DNA of 64,000 bases from Trichobilharzia szidati (taxonomy: Eukaryota > Platyhelminthes > Trematoda > Strigeidida > Schistosomatidae): NCBI GenBank assembly GCA_944472155.2, contig OX235272.1:11826354-11890353 (forward strand), given 5' to 3'. The position numbers and the translations under genes were made by a program. Positions 51,199-61,835 of the stretch are shown here, one piece after another (within the stretch, counting starts at the first letter, position 1; the number at the start of each line of letters is the position of its first letter). Below the pieces are notes generated by a model that made no database searches, had not been told where the DNA came from, and saw nothing but the letters and a program-made list of their open reading frames with translations.

Positions 51199-51945
51199 CC
51201 ACCGATAGCTGCTACCTTGGCAGGGTGGTCGGGCTTGCATATCGCAATGACCCAACGAGCTACACTGGCTGGAACTTATGTTCCTGTAGGTCCTACCATG
51301 CCAGAAAGGTTGTTTGGATAGCGGTTAGACAAAAAGCAGTTACCCAATCCAATACTATGACTCAAACAAACTCACAAAATATCATACCGGATCGGTCGGG
51401 GCCCGGATTAACAACGACCGCGCTTCCTGCTGCCGTGTCACAGGGCAGAAGTGATAAATATGCTATTGAGACACACTAAATGAATAAGAACAAACAAACA
51501 CAGGCCGCGTGTGACAGGCTTCAAGCAGTTGTCCACTGGGCTCTGCGGTCACGCAACACTAACCTTTTCTCTCTCCCCTTCTCAGGCGTGAGGCTAGTAA
51601 CCCCACCCTGTAAACAAAGCTGCTACAGAAACTTCAGCACGATGAATCTCATTGTGCCAAAATAAAAAGTCTGTGTGGGGACATGGAATGTCCGCACCAT
51701 GTACGAGATTGGCAAAGCTGCCCAGATTGCAAACGAAATGAAAGGATACAGAATTCAAGTACTGGGGATATGTGAAAGCAGATGGAACGAGAATGAACTC
51801 ACCAAATTGTCAACGGGTGAGTCAGTGATCTACTCCGGTCACCCAGAGGATAACCACATACACACCGAGGGCGTGGCTATCATGATGTCACCAACGGCAG
51901 CGAAGGCCCTGATGCAATGGGAGGCGATCCATTACGAATATTTCC
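51199..51945 (+). mobile_element. Chimeric RTE 5' end (RTE-A-like leader, SR2-like endonuclease)
   Basis: 51199-51555 closely matches the 5' end of the RTE-A element (9517-9875): AGCTGCTACCTTGGCAGGGT, CTGGAACTTATGTTCCTG, CGGGGCCCGGATTAACAACG. After CTCTGCGGTCACGCAAC the match stops. From 51675 a frame encodes GTWNVRTMYEIGKAAQIANE, QVLGICESRWNENELTKLST and GVAIMMSP, the start of an SR2-type APE endonuclease. The segment between (GAGGCTAGTAACCCCACCCT, GCTGCTACAGAAACTTCAGC) resembles the SINE-1 body. The 3' side is cut off by a SINE at 51946. Confidence 0.75.
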
Positions 51946-52192
51946 TTCTTATTTTATTCCTTTGCTTTCCGAGTAGGAAATAGAATTTAAAGTATCACCT
52001 CTAAAGTTCCGGTAGCAGTGGTGCATCTTTTTTCACGGGGTGGGGTTGCTAGATTCGCTATCAACCCTCCCTATGAACCGTGCTTACTACGGGCTAAGCG
52101 AGCTTTAGGAGTCCTTGGCCAGGGATTGGACCCTTGAATACGCGAGACATGATTGGCGAGTATTCTACCCCTGAACTACCAACGTGCTTTAC
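51946..52192 (-). mobile_element. SINE-1 relative, old, antisense
   Basis: The minus strand starts AGCACGTTGGTAGTTCAGGG, with B-box-like GGTCCAATCCC, body CTCGCTTAGCCCGTAGTAAG and AGCAACCCCACCCCGTGAAA, and CTGCTACCGGAACTTTAGAG. The tail is diverged (CCTACTCGG in place of CCACTGGG). Confidence 0.65.
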
Positions 52193-52945
52193 GTGCCAAA
52201 AGTCGGACCCGGGCCTCCTAGGTGAACTCCAGGAATCTTAAGAGCCAGTTTTTCCACATTTAAATATCTTTACTTAAAGGTGAAAAATGATAGGACTTCA
52301 ACTGTTATGCGTAATCCTTCCTTCGAATACACTGCAAAGGATAGAATTCTATAATTAGATACAATTCGAAGGATTTATTGATTTGCTGATAAGATACTAT
52401 AAGATCTAGCATAAAATAGCTCAATTATACTCAAAGTTCTTGGGTTAATCAAGGAGGGAAATAAATTTCTATTTTTCTCTATGCATAGACAATAAACTGT
52501 TTGAAAATTGTTCACTTTCTATTCGCATTCATATTACCTACTATTGAAGTCGAATACTATTAAATTAGCATAAAATGATGAATAGTTTTCAGTAAACTGT
52601 GTAGAACACCTTGTAAAAGCAGACAAAAGAATGATTTAAATGTTCAAAAAGTTGTTAGAATAAATCAACGTTTTTCGTCTGCAAAGAAGTTTTTTTACTT
52701 AGGTACTAAGAATAAAGTCTACAATTGGTATTAACCAAACTACACCATATCAAGCAATTAAAAGCATTGCTTTATTAATATATAGGACTCTTCATTGTGG
52801 TTGAAGTGTTAGTGTGAATTTTAGGGAGTAAAGAATAAGAAGCTGTGCAATGACTTCCGCGTTTTTGAAATTAATGGAAAAAATTCTCTTACTCAATCTT
52901 GAACCTTCCTTGAGGTGGTTTAATGACTCTAGTCATCCAAGTTTC
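52193..52945. other. Unassigned AT-rich stretch
   Basis: No gene or repeat is recognised. It ends at the tail of an RTE-A copy. Confidence 0.35.
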
Positions 52946-53675
52946 GGTCGGTCGGTCGGTCGGTTTTTGACATAGAACTTTGCACATATGTGCGGCAGTT
53001 CAAGTCGCCACACTCCCTCCTCATAGCACACAAAGCAAGAAAAGAAAGTAGGAGAAATGCATAATATAGACAGTAAACAGAGGTGTGAAACAAAGGTGTA
53101 GTAATAACGAAAAACGAAACAGTTTCATTGGAAATCATGAGTCGCAAGGAGTGGATGCATCTGCGCTAGCCATTGAGAATGATTTTGAGCCATGTCACCA
53201 ATTGTTTCCAATCATTGGTTTTTACCGTCCCGAGGACCACAACCAGGAAGTCTACACCTTCCTACGTGGCTTAGACTAACTGTTGTAGATTTCATTGACT
53301 GGTGAAACCATGTTTTCGTTTGACCGCCGCTAGCTCTTTTCCAGCCTGACCCTATATCAGCTAACATTGCCCATTGTCGAGGAAGGCGATGACTAGGCAT
53401 ACGTAGCACATGTCCTAACCATCTCAATCGATGTAATTTCAAAGCCTCGTCGATTGATTTCCCCTCCTTGCCTAGCACTCGACGCCTAACCTTAACATTG
53501 CTCACCTTATTATACCACTTCACATGGGAGATAGAACGTGGACACCTATGATCGAAGACAGCTAATCTTTTCATGTCTTCTGCTCTCAATGGCCAGGTCT
53601 CACAGCCATAAAGGAGGACGAAGCGGACTGATGAGCAGTACACACGCCCTTTGGTCGATAGTCCAAGTTTGCACA
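52946..53675 (-). mobile_element. RTE-A 3' end with (GACC)n tail
   Basis: The minus strand encodes GLSTKGRVYCSSVRFVLLYG, CETWPLRAEDMKRLAVFDHR, KLHRLRWLGHVLRMPSHRLP and TTVSLSHVGRCRLPG in one 154-codon frame, followed by a 3' UTR. The terminal tail, GGTC repeated on the plus strand at 52946-52964, corresponds to the (GACA)n tail of the copy at 9517 but with a different repeat unit. Confidence 0.85.
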
Positions 53676-53950
53676 TAAACAGGCTAGACGTACTTTAGAT
53701 GCTGCTACTGTCTCATGCCACAATATTTATTCCTGTTTAGAAAGAGGAGCTAAATATGCTCATTGTGCTTTCCTGGACTACATATCCGCTTTTGACTGTA
53801 TATCCAGCCCAGATGTCTTTTTTGTTAAATAAGCTTTCTTTCACATAAAACTGAGACAAATCCTAGGCTGATAAATGGCTAGTTTCTTATTTCTCTGACA
53901 GGGTGCAGTCTACCCCGTATAAAGGCAAATTTTCCCTTGGGTTATTGGAT
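53676..53950 (+). mobile_element. SR1-like RT fragment, left of a split element
   Basis: Encodes KQARRTLDAATVSCHNIYSC, LERGAKYAHCAFLDYISAFD, the palm A region of a CR1-type RT (FLDYISAFD with its Asp), then decays. The element seems to continue after the RTE-C insertion at 55086. Confidence 0.65.
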
Positions 53951-55085
53951 TTTATTTATTTATTTACACACAAAAATTGGTACAAATGGCACCAAGAAGA
54001 TGCTGCACACAGTAATAACAAAACATCATAAAAATATTGGTAGAGAGCAGATAAAGTACTTCATCTGGAGGAAAGCAGTCATACTTAATAGGTTCAAACA
54101 GCATTCGTCAATTATTGTCGGAAAGGGAAGGAAATAGGAAATCACAGTAAGCTCACCACCGATTCTTGGCCATATCTGATAATGTGTCGAACCACCGATT
54201 CAAGCTATTTCTCGGACCCTTACCACGGAGTCATGATGCACCAACAGACGCTAACCTTACACAAATATCCCTCATTCTATCACGCTACGTCATGGGCTGA
54301 CCACCTCTCCACCTTTTCCATCCCGTCGCAGGGCTAGCGAACAGAGACCTTTGCGGAAGCCTCTGGGATGACATTTGCAGCACATGTCCAAGCTACCGGA
54401 GCCGGTGTTTCTAGATGACGACGATGAATAGTGATCTTCACTGTGTCCAAACACAAGTTGCAAGACTCCAGGAAAACTCACACGATGATGCCTTCTAACG
54501 TAAGCAATCCTGGGGAGACAGCGATGGTCAAATATACAGAGCCGCCGCACATCCTCAGCTCGGAGAGGCCAGGTTTCACAGGTGTTGAGAGAGACAGCAC
54601 GCATATACCCGACCTCTGACATCCAGGCTAACTCCGTGACAACTCCAGAGGTGGTTTAAGTTCATGTATGCCAACCTAGCTTCCATGATGTGGTTGGAAA
54701 TCTCATCCGCCACCCCTCCGCCAACACTCACACAACTACCCTGAGACACAAACTTATCAACAACTTCAAGCGAATCACCTGCAAGCGTGAGTGCAGGTAC
54801 AGGCTCCTGCCAATCTTGTAACAGTACTTTGCACTTAGACGGTGCAAAGTACATACCATACACTTACAGATACTGATGGCCAACTGATTGAATGCGATTT
54901 GTACAGCCTGCATACTATCGCACAGTAAGACAATATCATATGCGCACTTAAGGTAGAAAAGTCGTCCTCCAGGGAGCAGATCTACGCCAATTTCACGCAT
55001 CTCCTTCAGCGCTAACTCCAGAATGTCGTTTTTGACAAGCTTAAAGAGAAATGGAGAGATCGGGGAACCCTGTCCAAACTCACTG
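53951..55085 (-). mobile_element. RTE-C, a third RTE family, 3' portion
   Basis: The minus strand encodes, in shifting frames, MREIGVDLLPGGRLFYLKCA, YDIVLLCDSMQAVQIAFNQL (catalytic YADD changed to AYD), MYFAPSKCKVLLQDWQEPVP, LAGDSLEVVDKF and CETWPLRAEDVRRLCIFDHR. It is related to but clearly distinct from RTE-A. The 3' end is TTTGTGTGTAAATAAATAAA with an (AAAT)n tail at 53951-53975. It lies inside an SR1-like element. Confidence 0.75.
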
Positions 55086-55927
55086 TTAGTTGGGAACGGT
55101 GATGATAGTTAGTAATATGTTCTCACTCTACCTAAGGTGTTTCTGGATACGACTTTCAGGATGAAATGAAACAACGAACTGCCGATAAAACTGTTCGCAT
55201 GCTCATTACAACGCTTTCTTGCCTACTGAAGTTGATGTCCCTCAAGGTACTGTTCTCTTTTTTCACGATTCGGACGAAATCAACGTTGTTAAATATGCTG
55301 ACGACATGAGTATGTCGTCTCTAGTTCTTCTCGATTTGACTGTTTCAAAGTGACTAACTTTTGACAGAAATGAGACAGTGGTCTAAACTGGATGATCTCA
55401 CACCAAGTATGAACGTGTTCTACACGAATTTGTTGTTTCACAAGTGGCTTGTAGCACAGAGGGCACTGAAATACAAACTAAATCAAGCTTTAAATATTTC
55501 TCACCTCTGACTTTTCTTGGTTATCCCATATCTTGTCGATTTCTAAGAAAATGTTTGCCTAACCTTCCACATTAGGAAGCTAAGACAATCAGATAGATAC
55601 TTTTACAGTTTGCTAACTCTTGCATCTTACCTACTGTTCTTTATAACTTCCCCTTTGGTTTTTCCTGAGCTGTTCAGAAGAGACTGTGTGATATTACGAA
55701 GGGTATTAAGGGTTGTCATTAGGGCAATTGGTGTGCCACTAGGTCAGCTTGTTACTATTGTACTTTGCAGACATTTGAACTCATGCAACAAATTAGCGAA
55801 AGCCATATTGTGCGTGACTGTCAATACCCTCTTGTTTTCACACCTCACCCCTTGCACCTCATCAGGTAGGAGGACCAGAAATCATTATAATAAAAGATTA
55901 TATGTTTGCTTGCATATAACGAAATAA
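55086..55927 (+). mobile_element. Old SR1-like element, right part
   Basis: Encodes VPQGTVLF and DEINVVKYADDMSMSSLVL near 55225-55330 (RT motif B end and YADD). It then decays, with ANSCILPTVLYNFPF and DCVILRRVLRVVIRAIGVPL later. It aligns in order with the younger copy that directly follows at 55928. Confidence 0.7.
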
Positions 55928-56925
55928 CTTTCTCTCGGAAATTAGTCAGTGGTCCTCTCCAAACGGTCCTAAGCTGAATCCCTCTAAATGTCAGGTAGTA
56001 AATTTCATTTTCAGACGAAAACGTAACCTACAACAACTAGCTAGCTCACATGGTCCCACTATCACTGACGGCATAGAGGTTGAAACTACATCTAATATCA
56101 AGTACCTTGGACTGAGTATTTCCTCCGATCTTTCCTGATCCTCTCACATCTTGCTAGTTACTAGAAAGATGTTTCGCTTAACGTTCTATTTTAGGAAGTT
56201 AAGGCAGTCTGGTATAAAGCAGTCTTAGCTTTCTCAGTTTGTCAATTCTTGTATTCTAACCATCCCTATTTATTGCTCCCCAGTAATCTTTCCTGGACTA
56301 CTTAAGAAAGACTTTGCTTTGCTGCGTAGGGCACTAAAAGCTGTTAGTATGGGAAGTGGGGTTTCGTTAAACCAACTGGTTAACACCATTGTGGATAGAC
56401 ATATAATGTCATGTAAAAAACTAGCGAATTCTATATTGTCAGACCCCGAACACCCTCTCTATACGCAGCTCTCTCCTTGCATTTCATCTGGTAGAACTAG
56501 AAGCAACTATAGGAGGCTATATGCCATGACTACCAAGTACAAAATCTCCACAATACCTTATCTAGCACAGCTGTTATGTGATGAGAAATCCGTTAGGTAT
56601 GACACGATCAACTTACTGCGGCACTCTAACAAATAGTTCCCATTAGCTTTTGTTCTCCTTTCTTTCTTACTATTACATTGTTGCTCACATATTCTATTAC
56701 ACACTAATTTTATATTTCATATCCTGTGGTGCCTTGTTTAAATATAAGAATGCAATGCTGTTCTTTTTTATTTCTTTTATTTATCTTTTTTTCTTTTTGT
56801 TGCTGTTGATTTTATTTTTAAAATTTTATAAAATTAATGAGGTAATTAGATGCAATATTGTAATGCACGCTGAAAATTCCATACCTGTACCACAAATACT
56901 GTTTGGAATAAAGCTATTTTCATTA
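55928..56925 (+). mobile_element. SR1-like (CR1 clade) 3' end, copy 2
   Basis: Nearly the same as 47766-48775 along the coding part and 3' UTR, starting at the same base (TTCTCTCGGAAATTAGTC). A few substitutions give in-frame stops upstream (TGA near 56137, TAG near 56226), and 56319-56636 is open. The 3' end is GAAAATTCCATACCTGTACC and an (ATT)n run. Inserted directly after an older SR1-like copy. Confidence 0.85.
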
Positions 56926-56942
56926 TTATTAAAAAAAGTACA

Positions 56943-57067
56943 AAAACTCAAGAATTGCCTAGAGAAAGTGTTAAGCGTGAAACTTTTAACAATTTACTAT
57001 GTTATTAGCAAAATAAATGGCTTTTTGATCTTCTCTTATTTTTTTATTTATGGCGACACTATTGTAA
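56943..57067 (+). repeat. Repeat X, copy 2 (unknown family)
   Basis: See 33683-33800. It encodes KLKNCLEKVLSVKLLTIYYV, ISKINGFLIFSY. Several identical nucleotide words are shared (GAGAAAGTGTTAAGCG). Function unknown. Confidence 0.5.
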
Positions 57068-57084
57068 TTATCTCATCACTTTAG

Positions 57085-57315
57085 TTGTTTTTGTTATTAT
57101 TATCATTATTATTATTACCAGTGTACAATTTTTGTACATTTTTGAATTAGTCGTTTCTGCTAATGCCGAAAATGTTGCTATTATCAATTTTGGTGAGCTA
57201 TAACTTGTAATTTTATTGCTGTAATTGAGTAAGTTAGACACAATATTGCACTGAATGCTGAGAATTCCATGTTGTAGCATAAGTATTATTTTGCAATAAA
57301 GAGGAATTATTTTAT
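57085..57315 (+). mobile_element. SR1-like 3' terminal fragment
   Basis: Contains TGTTGCTATTATCAATTTTG and CACTGAATGCTGAGAATTCC, the conserved end of the SR1-like 3' UTR, shared with 37058-37195. No coding part. Confidence 0.55.
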
Positions 57316-57439
57316 ACAACATGTCCAAACCAAGTTCACCTGTAACACTTTGAAAAAATTTGGCCATTGGGTATATGCTATTTTATTATAATAAAGGTTT
57401 TCTTGTATTTCTCAATGAATGAATGAATGAAAGACAATG

Positions 57440-58250
57440 AACTATATTGGTGTTTTGACTGACGTTTCGCTATTTAATGCTAACAGACTTAGGAACATCA
57501 CACCGCATCAGCGCAAAGGTTTCAGTTGTTTCAAGTCTTCTTAGACGATCACACTCTTTGATGTTAACGAATGAGAAGGGAAAGAAAGAAGAAATATCAA
57601 ACATTACTGATAATCTCAAACAAAAGAACTACCCAAGGAACCTCATCAACAAAATCAACACAGACATTAAGTGTGGTCAAAAACGTATTCCAAAAACATG
57701 GACCTCGACAGTCGTCATTGCATATAGAGCAGAGACGTCAGATGATATCAGAAGAGTACTCAATCAGCTCAACATTAGAGTTTTATTCAAAACACTAGTC
57801 AAGCAACCTTGTCCATATAAAACACCAAATTCCTAGAGATTCACTATCTAATTGTGTCTATAAAATAAAATGCTTGAAATGTGATGCGATATACCTCAGA
57901 CAAACATAGTTGGAGAGAAATCAAAATCAGAAGAAAGGGACACTGTAGAGCATCTGTTCGACCACCGAGAAATCCAGTTGAACAAGAAAAGCTTGAAAAA
58001 TCATCAGCCATAGGTCTACTCTCTATAGAATCAGGTCACAAAATTTGATTTTGACAATATTGAAAGCATCATACAGAAAATTTCAGAAATCACAAAGAAC
58101 GTCTAATATCATCAGAAGCACTTCATATCAAACGGAATCAAAATTGTCTGAATACGAATGATGGACTAAAACAGAATCTGACCTGGTTACAACACCTCCC
58201 TCCCCCTATTAAGTGACAAAATCAACATGAATGTGATAAGCGATTTCCTT
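57440..58250 (+). mobile_element. PLE-6, thumb to damaged GIY-YIG
   Basis: Encodes SLLRRSHSLMLTNEKGKKEE, ISNITDNLKQKNYPRNLINK, VVIAYRAETSDDIRRVLNQL, NIRVLFKT and, after a stop, LKCDAIYLRQT-like sequence where the nuclease begins. It is a distinct PLE subfamily. The nuclease half is full of stops. Confidence 0.7.
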
Positions 58251-58544
58251 ATGTAAACACAAACTGTCTTTGTAATTTTAAACACTTATCAAATCCAACA
58301 ATCTACACCTGGTTTTGTTATCTTTACCAATTAACCAATTTGAAAACGCAAAAATGACCCCATACTGAGGAACGATGATTATAAATAAGTTGAGATTTTG
58401 TAAATTCTGGTTTATTAATACCACTTTGATCAAGCTATTAGCATTTAATAGTGAAACATCAGTAAAAATGACAACACTATTTTGTTTCTAATTCATTTGG
58501 AAATACAAATAGTAATAATAGTAATAATGAAAAGTGAATTATCA
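58251..58544. other. Probable PLE-6 3' UTR or unassigned
   Basis: Non-coding AT-rich sequence following PLE-6. No second copy is present in the window to confirm that it belongs to the element. Confidence 0.3.
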
Positions 58545-58650
58545 TTATTAAAGATATCTTTCCGGTGATTTCATCCTCAAAAGCTGAACAATCGCATTTT
58601 TAATATATAAGTTGATATAAACACAAGTGTTATTTATTTCGGCGTAGCAA
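58545..58650 (-). mobile_element. PLE tail with decayed hammerhead-like motif
   Basis: The minus strand reads GATTGTTCAGCTTTTGAGGA, TGAAATCACCGGAAAGATAT, CTTT, similar in order to 31876-31927. Confidence 0.4.
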
Positions 58651-58784
58651 AGAAAGAACATTGACGCTCACAATAATTTTCAACTTGATATGAAAGTTTA
58701 AAGGAGTGAGAATAAATCACAAGGAGCACAGAAACAAAATTACACAGAAGTAGAAAGTAGTTGCGTAACACTTAAAGTCAGAAG

Positions 58785-58930
58785 GTAAATTATTCTTCCT
58801 AGATGTCCACTTTACAAGACGATCAAACGAAAGCCTAGAAGATCAGTTTACTGCAAGCCACAGTGGAACAGACAGTGCACAAACGTTTACATAATTGTTA
58901 AGTACTGTTCTTAAAATACTTCAAACAACT
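58785..58930 (+). mobile_element. PLE RT fragment
   Basis: Encodes EGKLFFLDVHFTRRSNESLE, DQFTASHSGTDSAQTFT, corresponding to the FTDVLLTRKPDGS...AWTGQYTHF block of PLE RTs. Very short. Confidence 0.5.
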
Positions 58931-59094
58931 CAAAATAAAACAAAATTGCTGTAAAAATTTCAAGCTTTTTCAGATCCGAACATTGAAAAGAAGACAACAG
59001 GAATCCTGGTAGAAATATATCTTTTTGTTTAAAAAATTTATTATTTCAATGCGTTTCCGTGCCCATATCACTCGCATTTGTCTTCACTGAAAAC

Positions 59095-59175
59095 TATTTT
59101 AAGTGTTGAAAAACACAAGTCAGCAAAGAAATCTCTTTTAGCAATTCACCACAAAGGTATACAGTTATTTATGGG
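59095..59175 (-). mobile_element. PLE tail with decayed hammerhead-like motif
   Basis: The minus strand reads CTGTATACCTTTGTGGTGAA, TTGCTAAAAGAGATTTCTTT, GCTGACTTG, in family order. Confidence 0.35.
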
Positions 59176-59408
59176 GTTTATAAATGCAATGCAGATTGAC
59201 AACAGAGGTCAAAGGTCGCTTAGTAACAAATTAAGTCAAAGTGAGTGGGTGATAACAACGTTTGAAAAATTGAGGATAATCCTATGTAATAAAGGCGTTA
59301 ACAACTAGATGACTGATTGCTAAATCATCCTTTGGAAATAGCTGATAAAAAACGACAGAGTGAAGGATTGAAACTGAGTGTTAAAAGCCAAAAACGGACT
59401 ACGTAGAG

Positions 59409-60260
59409 TAATTCCATTATGGGTAAATTTTATTTTTATAGAGTCTCACAGTGTTGTACAGTAATATTTACTGATGACGTTTCGAGCACAATTTATTGCT
59501 CATAATCACATCAAGTTAATCACACGACTTCCTAAATCCATTTATATACTTCCATTGTTTTTCACTTGATTTTCACTTGATTTGATTGGTAGTATTATTT
59601 TCCATATTACGAGTATGAGTGATGATTCATTCCTATTGCATGTGTTGGGTGTAGATTCGATGAACAAAGATTCAGTAATCAACCTCTCTTTCCACCTACA
59701 TAGATTACTTTTTAGAATTTTAACCCTCTCCCACCCTATTGTGTGGTTGTGTGTTAATGCATGCATTGCAATTGCCGAGCTTTTTTCTAAATTACTTATC
59801 TTCTCTGGGTCAATCATTCTTACCTTATCTGAATTCTTATGTTCTGACAATCTGACTACCCCTGACCTACTAGTTTGACCTATGTAGTTGACCTCACAGT
59901 CATTGCAGGGTATTTTGTAAATTATATTATTTTGTCTAATTGGGTCCACTGGGTCCTTTAACCTACAGAGCTTGTCCCTGAGCGAGTTTGTAGGTTTAAA
60001 TGCCACTCTAATTCCTGCTTTATTCAGAATCCTACGTAGGGTCTCAGATGTCCCCTCCTTATATGGTATAACAGTGGATGACTTATATTCTCTCTTATTT
60101 ATGTTATCATTACTAGTTCCATAATTATTTTTATTTTGCTTTTGGCTTTTAGTTATCTTCCTAATGAATTTTAAAGGATAATTATTCAACACCAACGCTT
60201 CTTCTATCTGTTTTATCTCGTCGTTTAGGCCTTTTTTTGTGCTACTTAGTGCTATGGCTC
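59409..60260 (-). mobile_element. PLE-3, left arm of head-to-head palindrome
   Basis: The minus-strand frame (60195-59542, extending upstream to 60260) encodes the RT thumb end, connector, GIY-YIG domain and C-terminus: EALVLNNYPLKFIRKITKSQ, YKEGTSETLRRILNKAGIRV, IPCNDCEVNYIGQTSRSGVV and LIFVI-type end. Differences from the right arm include an 11-bp duplication (TCACTTGATTT, near 59570) that shifts the last residues, and a few single bases. The 3' tail runs out to 59409. Confidence 0.9.
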
Positions 60261-60280
60261 AGTTAAGTGTCTAACAAACC

Positions 60281-61014
60281 GAGCCATAGCACTAAGTAGC
60301 ACAAAAAAAGGCCTAAACGACGAGATAAAACAGATAGAAGAAGCGTTGGTGTTGAATAATTATCCTTTAAAATTCATTAGGAAGATAACTAAAAGCCAAA
60401 AGCAAAATAAAAATAATTATGGAACTAGTAATGATAACATAAATAAGAGAGAATATAAGTCATCCACTGTTATACCATATAAGGAGGGGACATCTGAGAC
60501 CCTACGTAGGATTCTGAATAAAGCAGGAATTAGAGTGGCATTTAAACCTACAAACTCACTCAGGGACAAGCTCTGTAGGTTAAAGGACCCAGTGGACCCA
60601 ATTAGACAAAATAATATAATTTACAAAATACCCTGCAATGACTGTGAGGTCAACTACATAGGTCAAACTAGTAGGTCAGGGGTAGTCAGATTGTCAGAAC
60701 ATAAGAATTCAGATAAGGTAAGAATGATTGACCCAGAGAAGATAAGTAATTTAGAAAAAAGCTCGGCAATTGCAATGCATGCATTAACACACAACCACAC
60801 AATAGGGTGGGAGAGGGTTAAAATTCTAAAAAGTAATCTATGTAGGTGGAAAGAGAGGTTGATTACTGAATCTTTGTTCATCGAATCTACACCCAACACA
60901 TGCAATAGGAATGAATCATCACTCATACTCGTAATATGGAAAATAATACTACCAATCAAATCAAGTGAAAAACAATGGAAGTATATAAATGAATTTAGGA
61001 AGTCGTGTGATTAA
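60281..61014 (+). CDS. PLE C-terminal fragment with intact GIY-YIG domain
   Basis: An uninterrupted frame of over 240 codons encodes the end of the RT thumb (LNNYPLKFIRKITKSQ), a linker, AFKPTNSLRDKLCRLKDPVD, then IYKIPCNDCEVNYIGQTSRS (the ...IY/YIG nuclease pair with Arg in SRSG), VVRLSEHKNSD, SSAIAMHALTHNHTIGWERV (His-containing helix) and WKERLITESLFIESTPNTCN (Glu of the nuclease). All expected nuclease elements are visible, so the domain could be functional if expressed, but the RT palm is missing. No start codon of its own is evident. Confidence 0.7.
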
Positions 61015-61123
61015 CTTGATATGATTATGAGCAATAAATTGTGCTCGAAACGTCATCAGTAAATATTACTGTACAACACTGTGAGACTCTATAAAAATAA
61101 AATTTACCCATAATGGAATTATA
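60281..61123 (+). mobile_element. PLE-3, right arm of head-to-head palindrome
   Basis: Mirror of 59409-60260 across a 20-bp spacer (60261-60280). The reading frame is open from the spacer through KSCD and stop at 61014, as the spacer itself encodes VKCLTNRAIALSS-like sequence in frame. So the right arm is the ordinary element, and the left arm is an inverted copy that begins at GAGCCATAGCAC. The 3' tail contains GAGCAATAAATTGTGCTCGA. Confidence 0.9.
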
Positions 61124-61254
61124 CTCCACCACAGTGCCCAAGTTTTATTCTTATGTCAAGGACTACGTAGAGGTTACTAGATGGATATATATTCAAGAGT
61201 ACAAAAAAAGGGAAAAAAATCAATAACAAGGAAATGGTAGTAGATGAGGCTGAA
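61124..61254. other. Short unassigned stretch
   Basis: A-rich, no feature. Confidence 0.35.
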
Positions 61255-61835
61255 CAAAACCTTTCTGAACGCAAAGTTGGGATTTCTCATTAAGTATCGT
61301 CAACAGCACTCAACATCAAAAATAAGATCCGGATTTTCAACTTCAATGTGAAGTCAGTCAGTGCTACTATACGGATCAGAGACTTGACCAGCGCGTCATA
61401 AAGAGCATCTGAAACAAACTATAGACCTTCATCAACGACTAGTTGTCTTCGCTCAATACCACTCAAGATCAGATGGCCGGCCGGTCAGAAAAGATCAGCA
61501 ACAGAGAGGGATCTCTGGCAATGAGCGAACCAACCAACACAGCAGGAACCGATTGTGCAACAAATAGGCAGGAATAAATTGAGATGGATTGGCCATACTC
61601 TGAGGAAACCATCAAGTGACATCACTAGACTAGCCCTCAAGTGGAACCCGAGAGGGAAGCGGTGAGTTGGTTGTACAAGGGTGACTTGGAGGAGGTCATG
61701 TGAAGAGGAGATGAAAACGTGTGGGCAGACTTGGAGCCAGGTGAAGACTCTAGGAGAGAACCGAACGCAATGGAGACGCTTGACTAAAGACTTATTTTTC
61801 TCTAGGAATTAAAGGAAATGATAGTAATAAAGAAG
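61255..61835 (+). mobile_element. RTE-B (SR2-like) 3' end
   Basis: Follows other SR2-like ends word for word: CGGATTTTCAACTTCAATGT, CACTCAAGATCAGATGGCCG, GGATCTCTGGCAATGAGCGA, then the tail GGAATTAAAGGAAATGATAG. Stops and shifts are frequent. Confidence 0.8.

Noticed and set aside
56650..57084. 144-codon hydrophobic frame
   Set aside because: It spans the AT-rich SR1-like 3' UTR and repeat X. The hydrophobicity comes from T-rich codons.
59582..59878. 98-codon frame, mirrored at 60663-60959
   Set aside because: Antisense shadow of the PLE-3 GIY-YIG frame in both arms.
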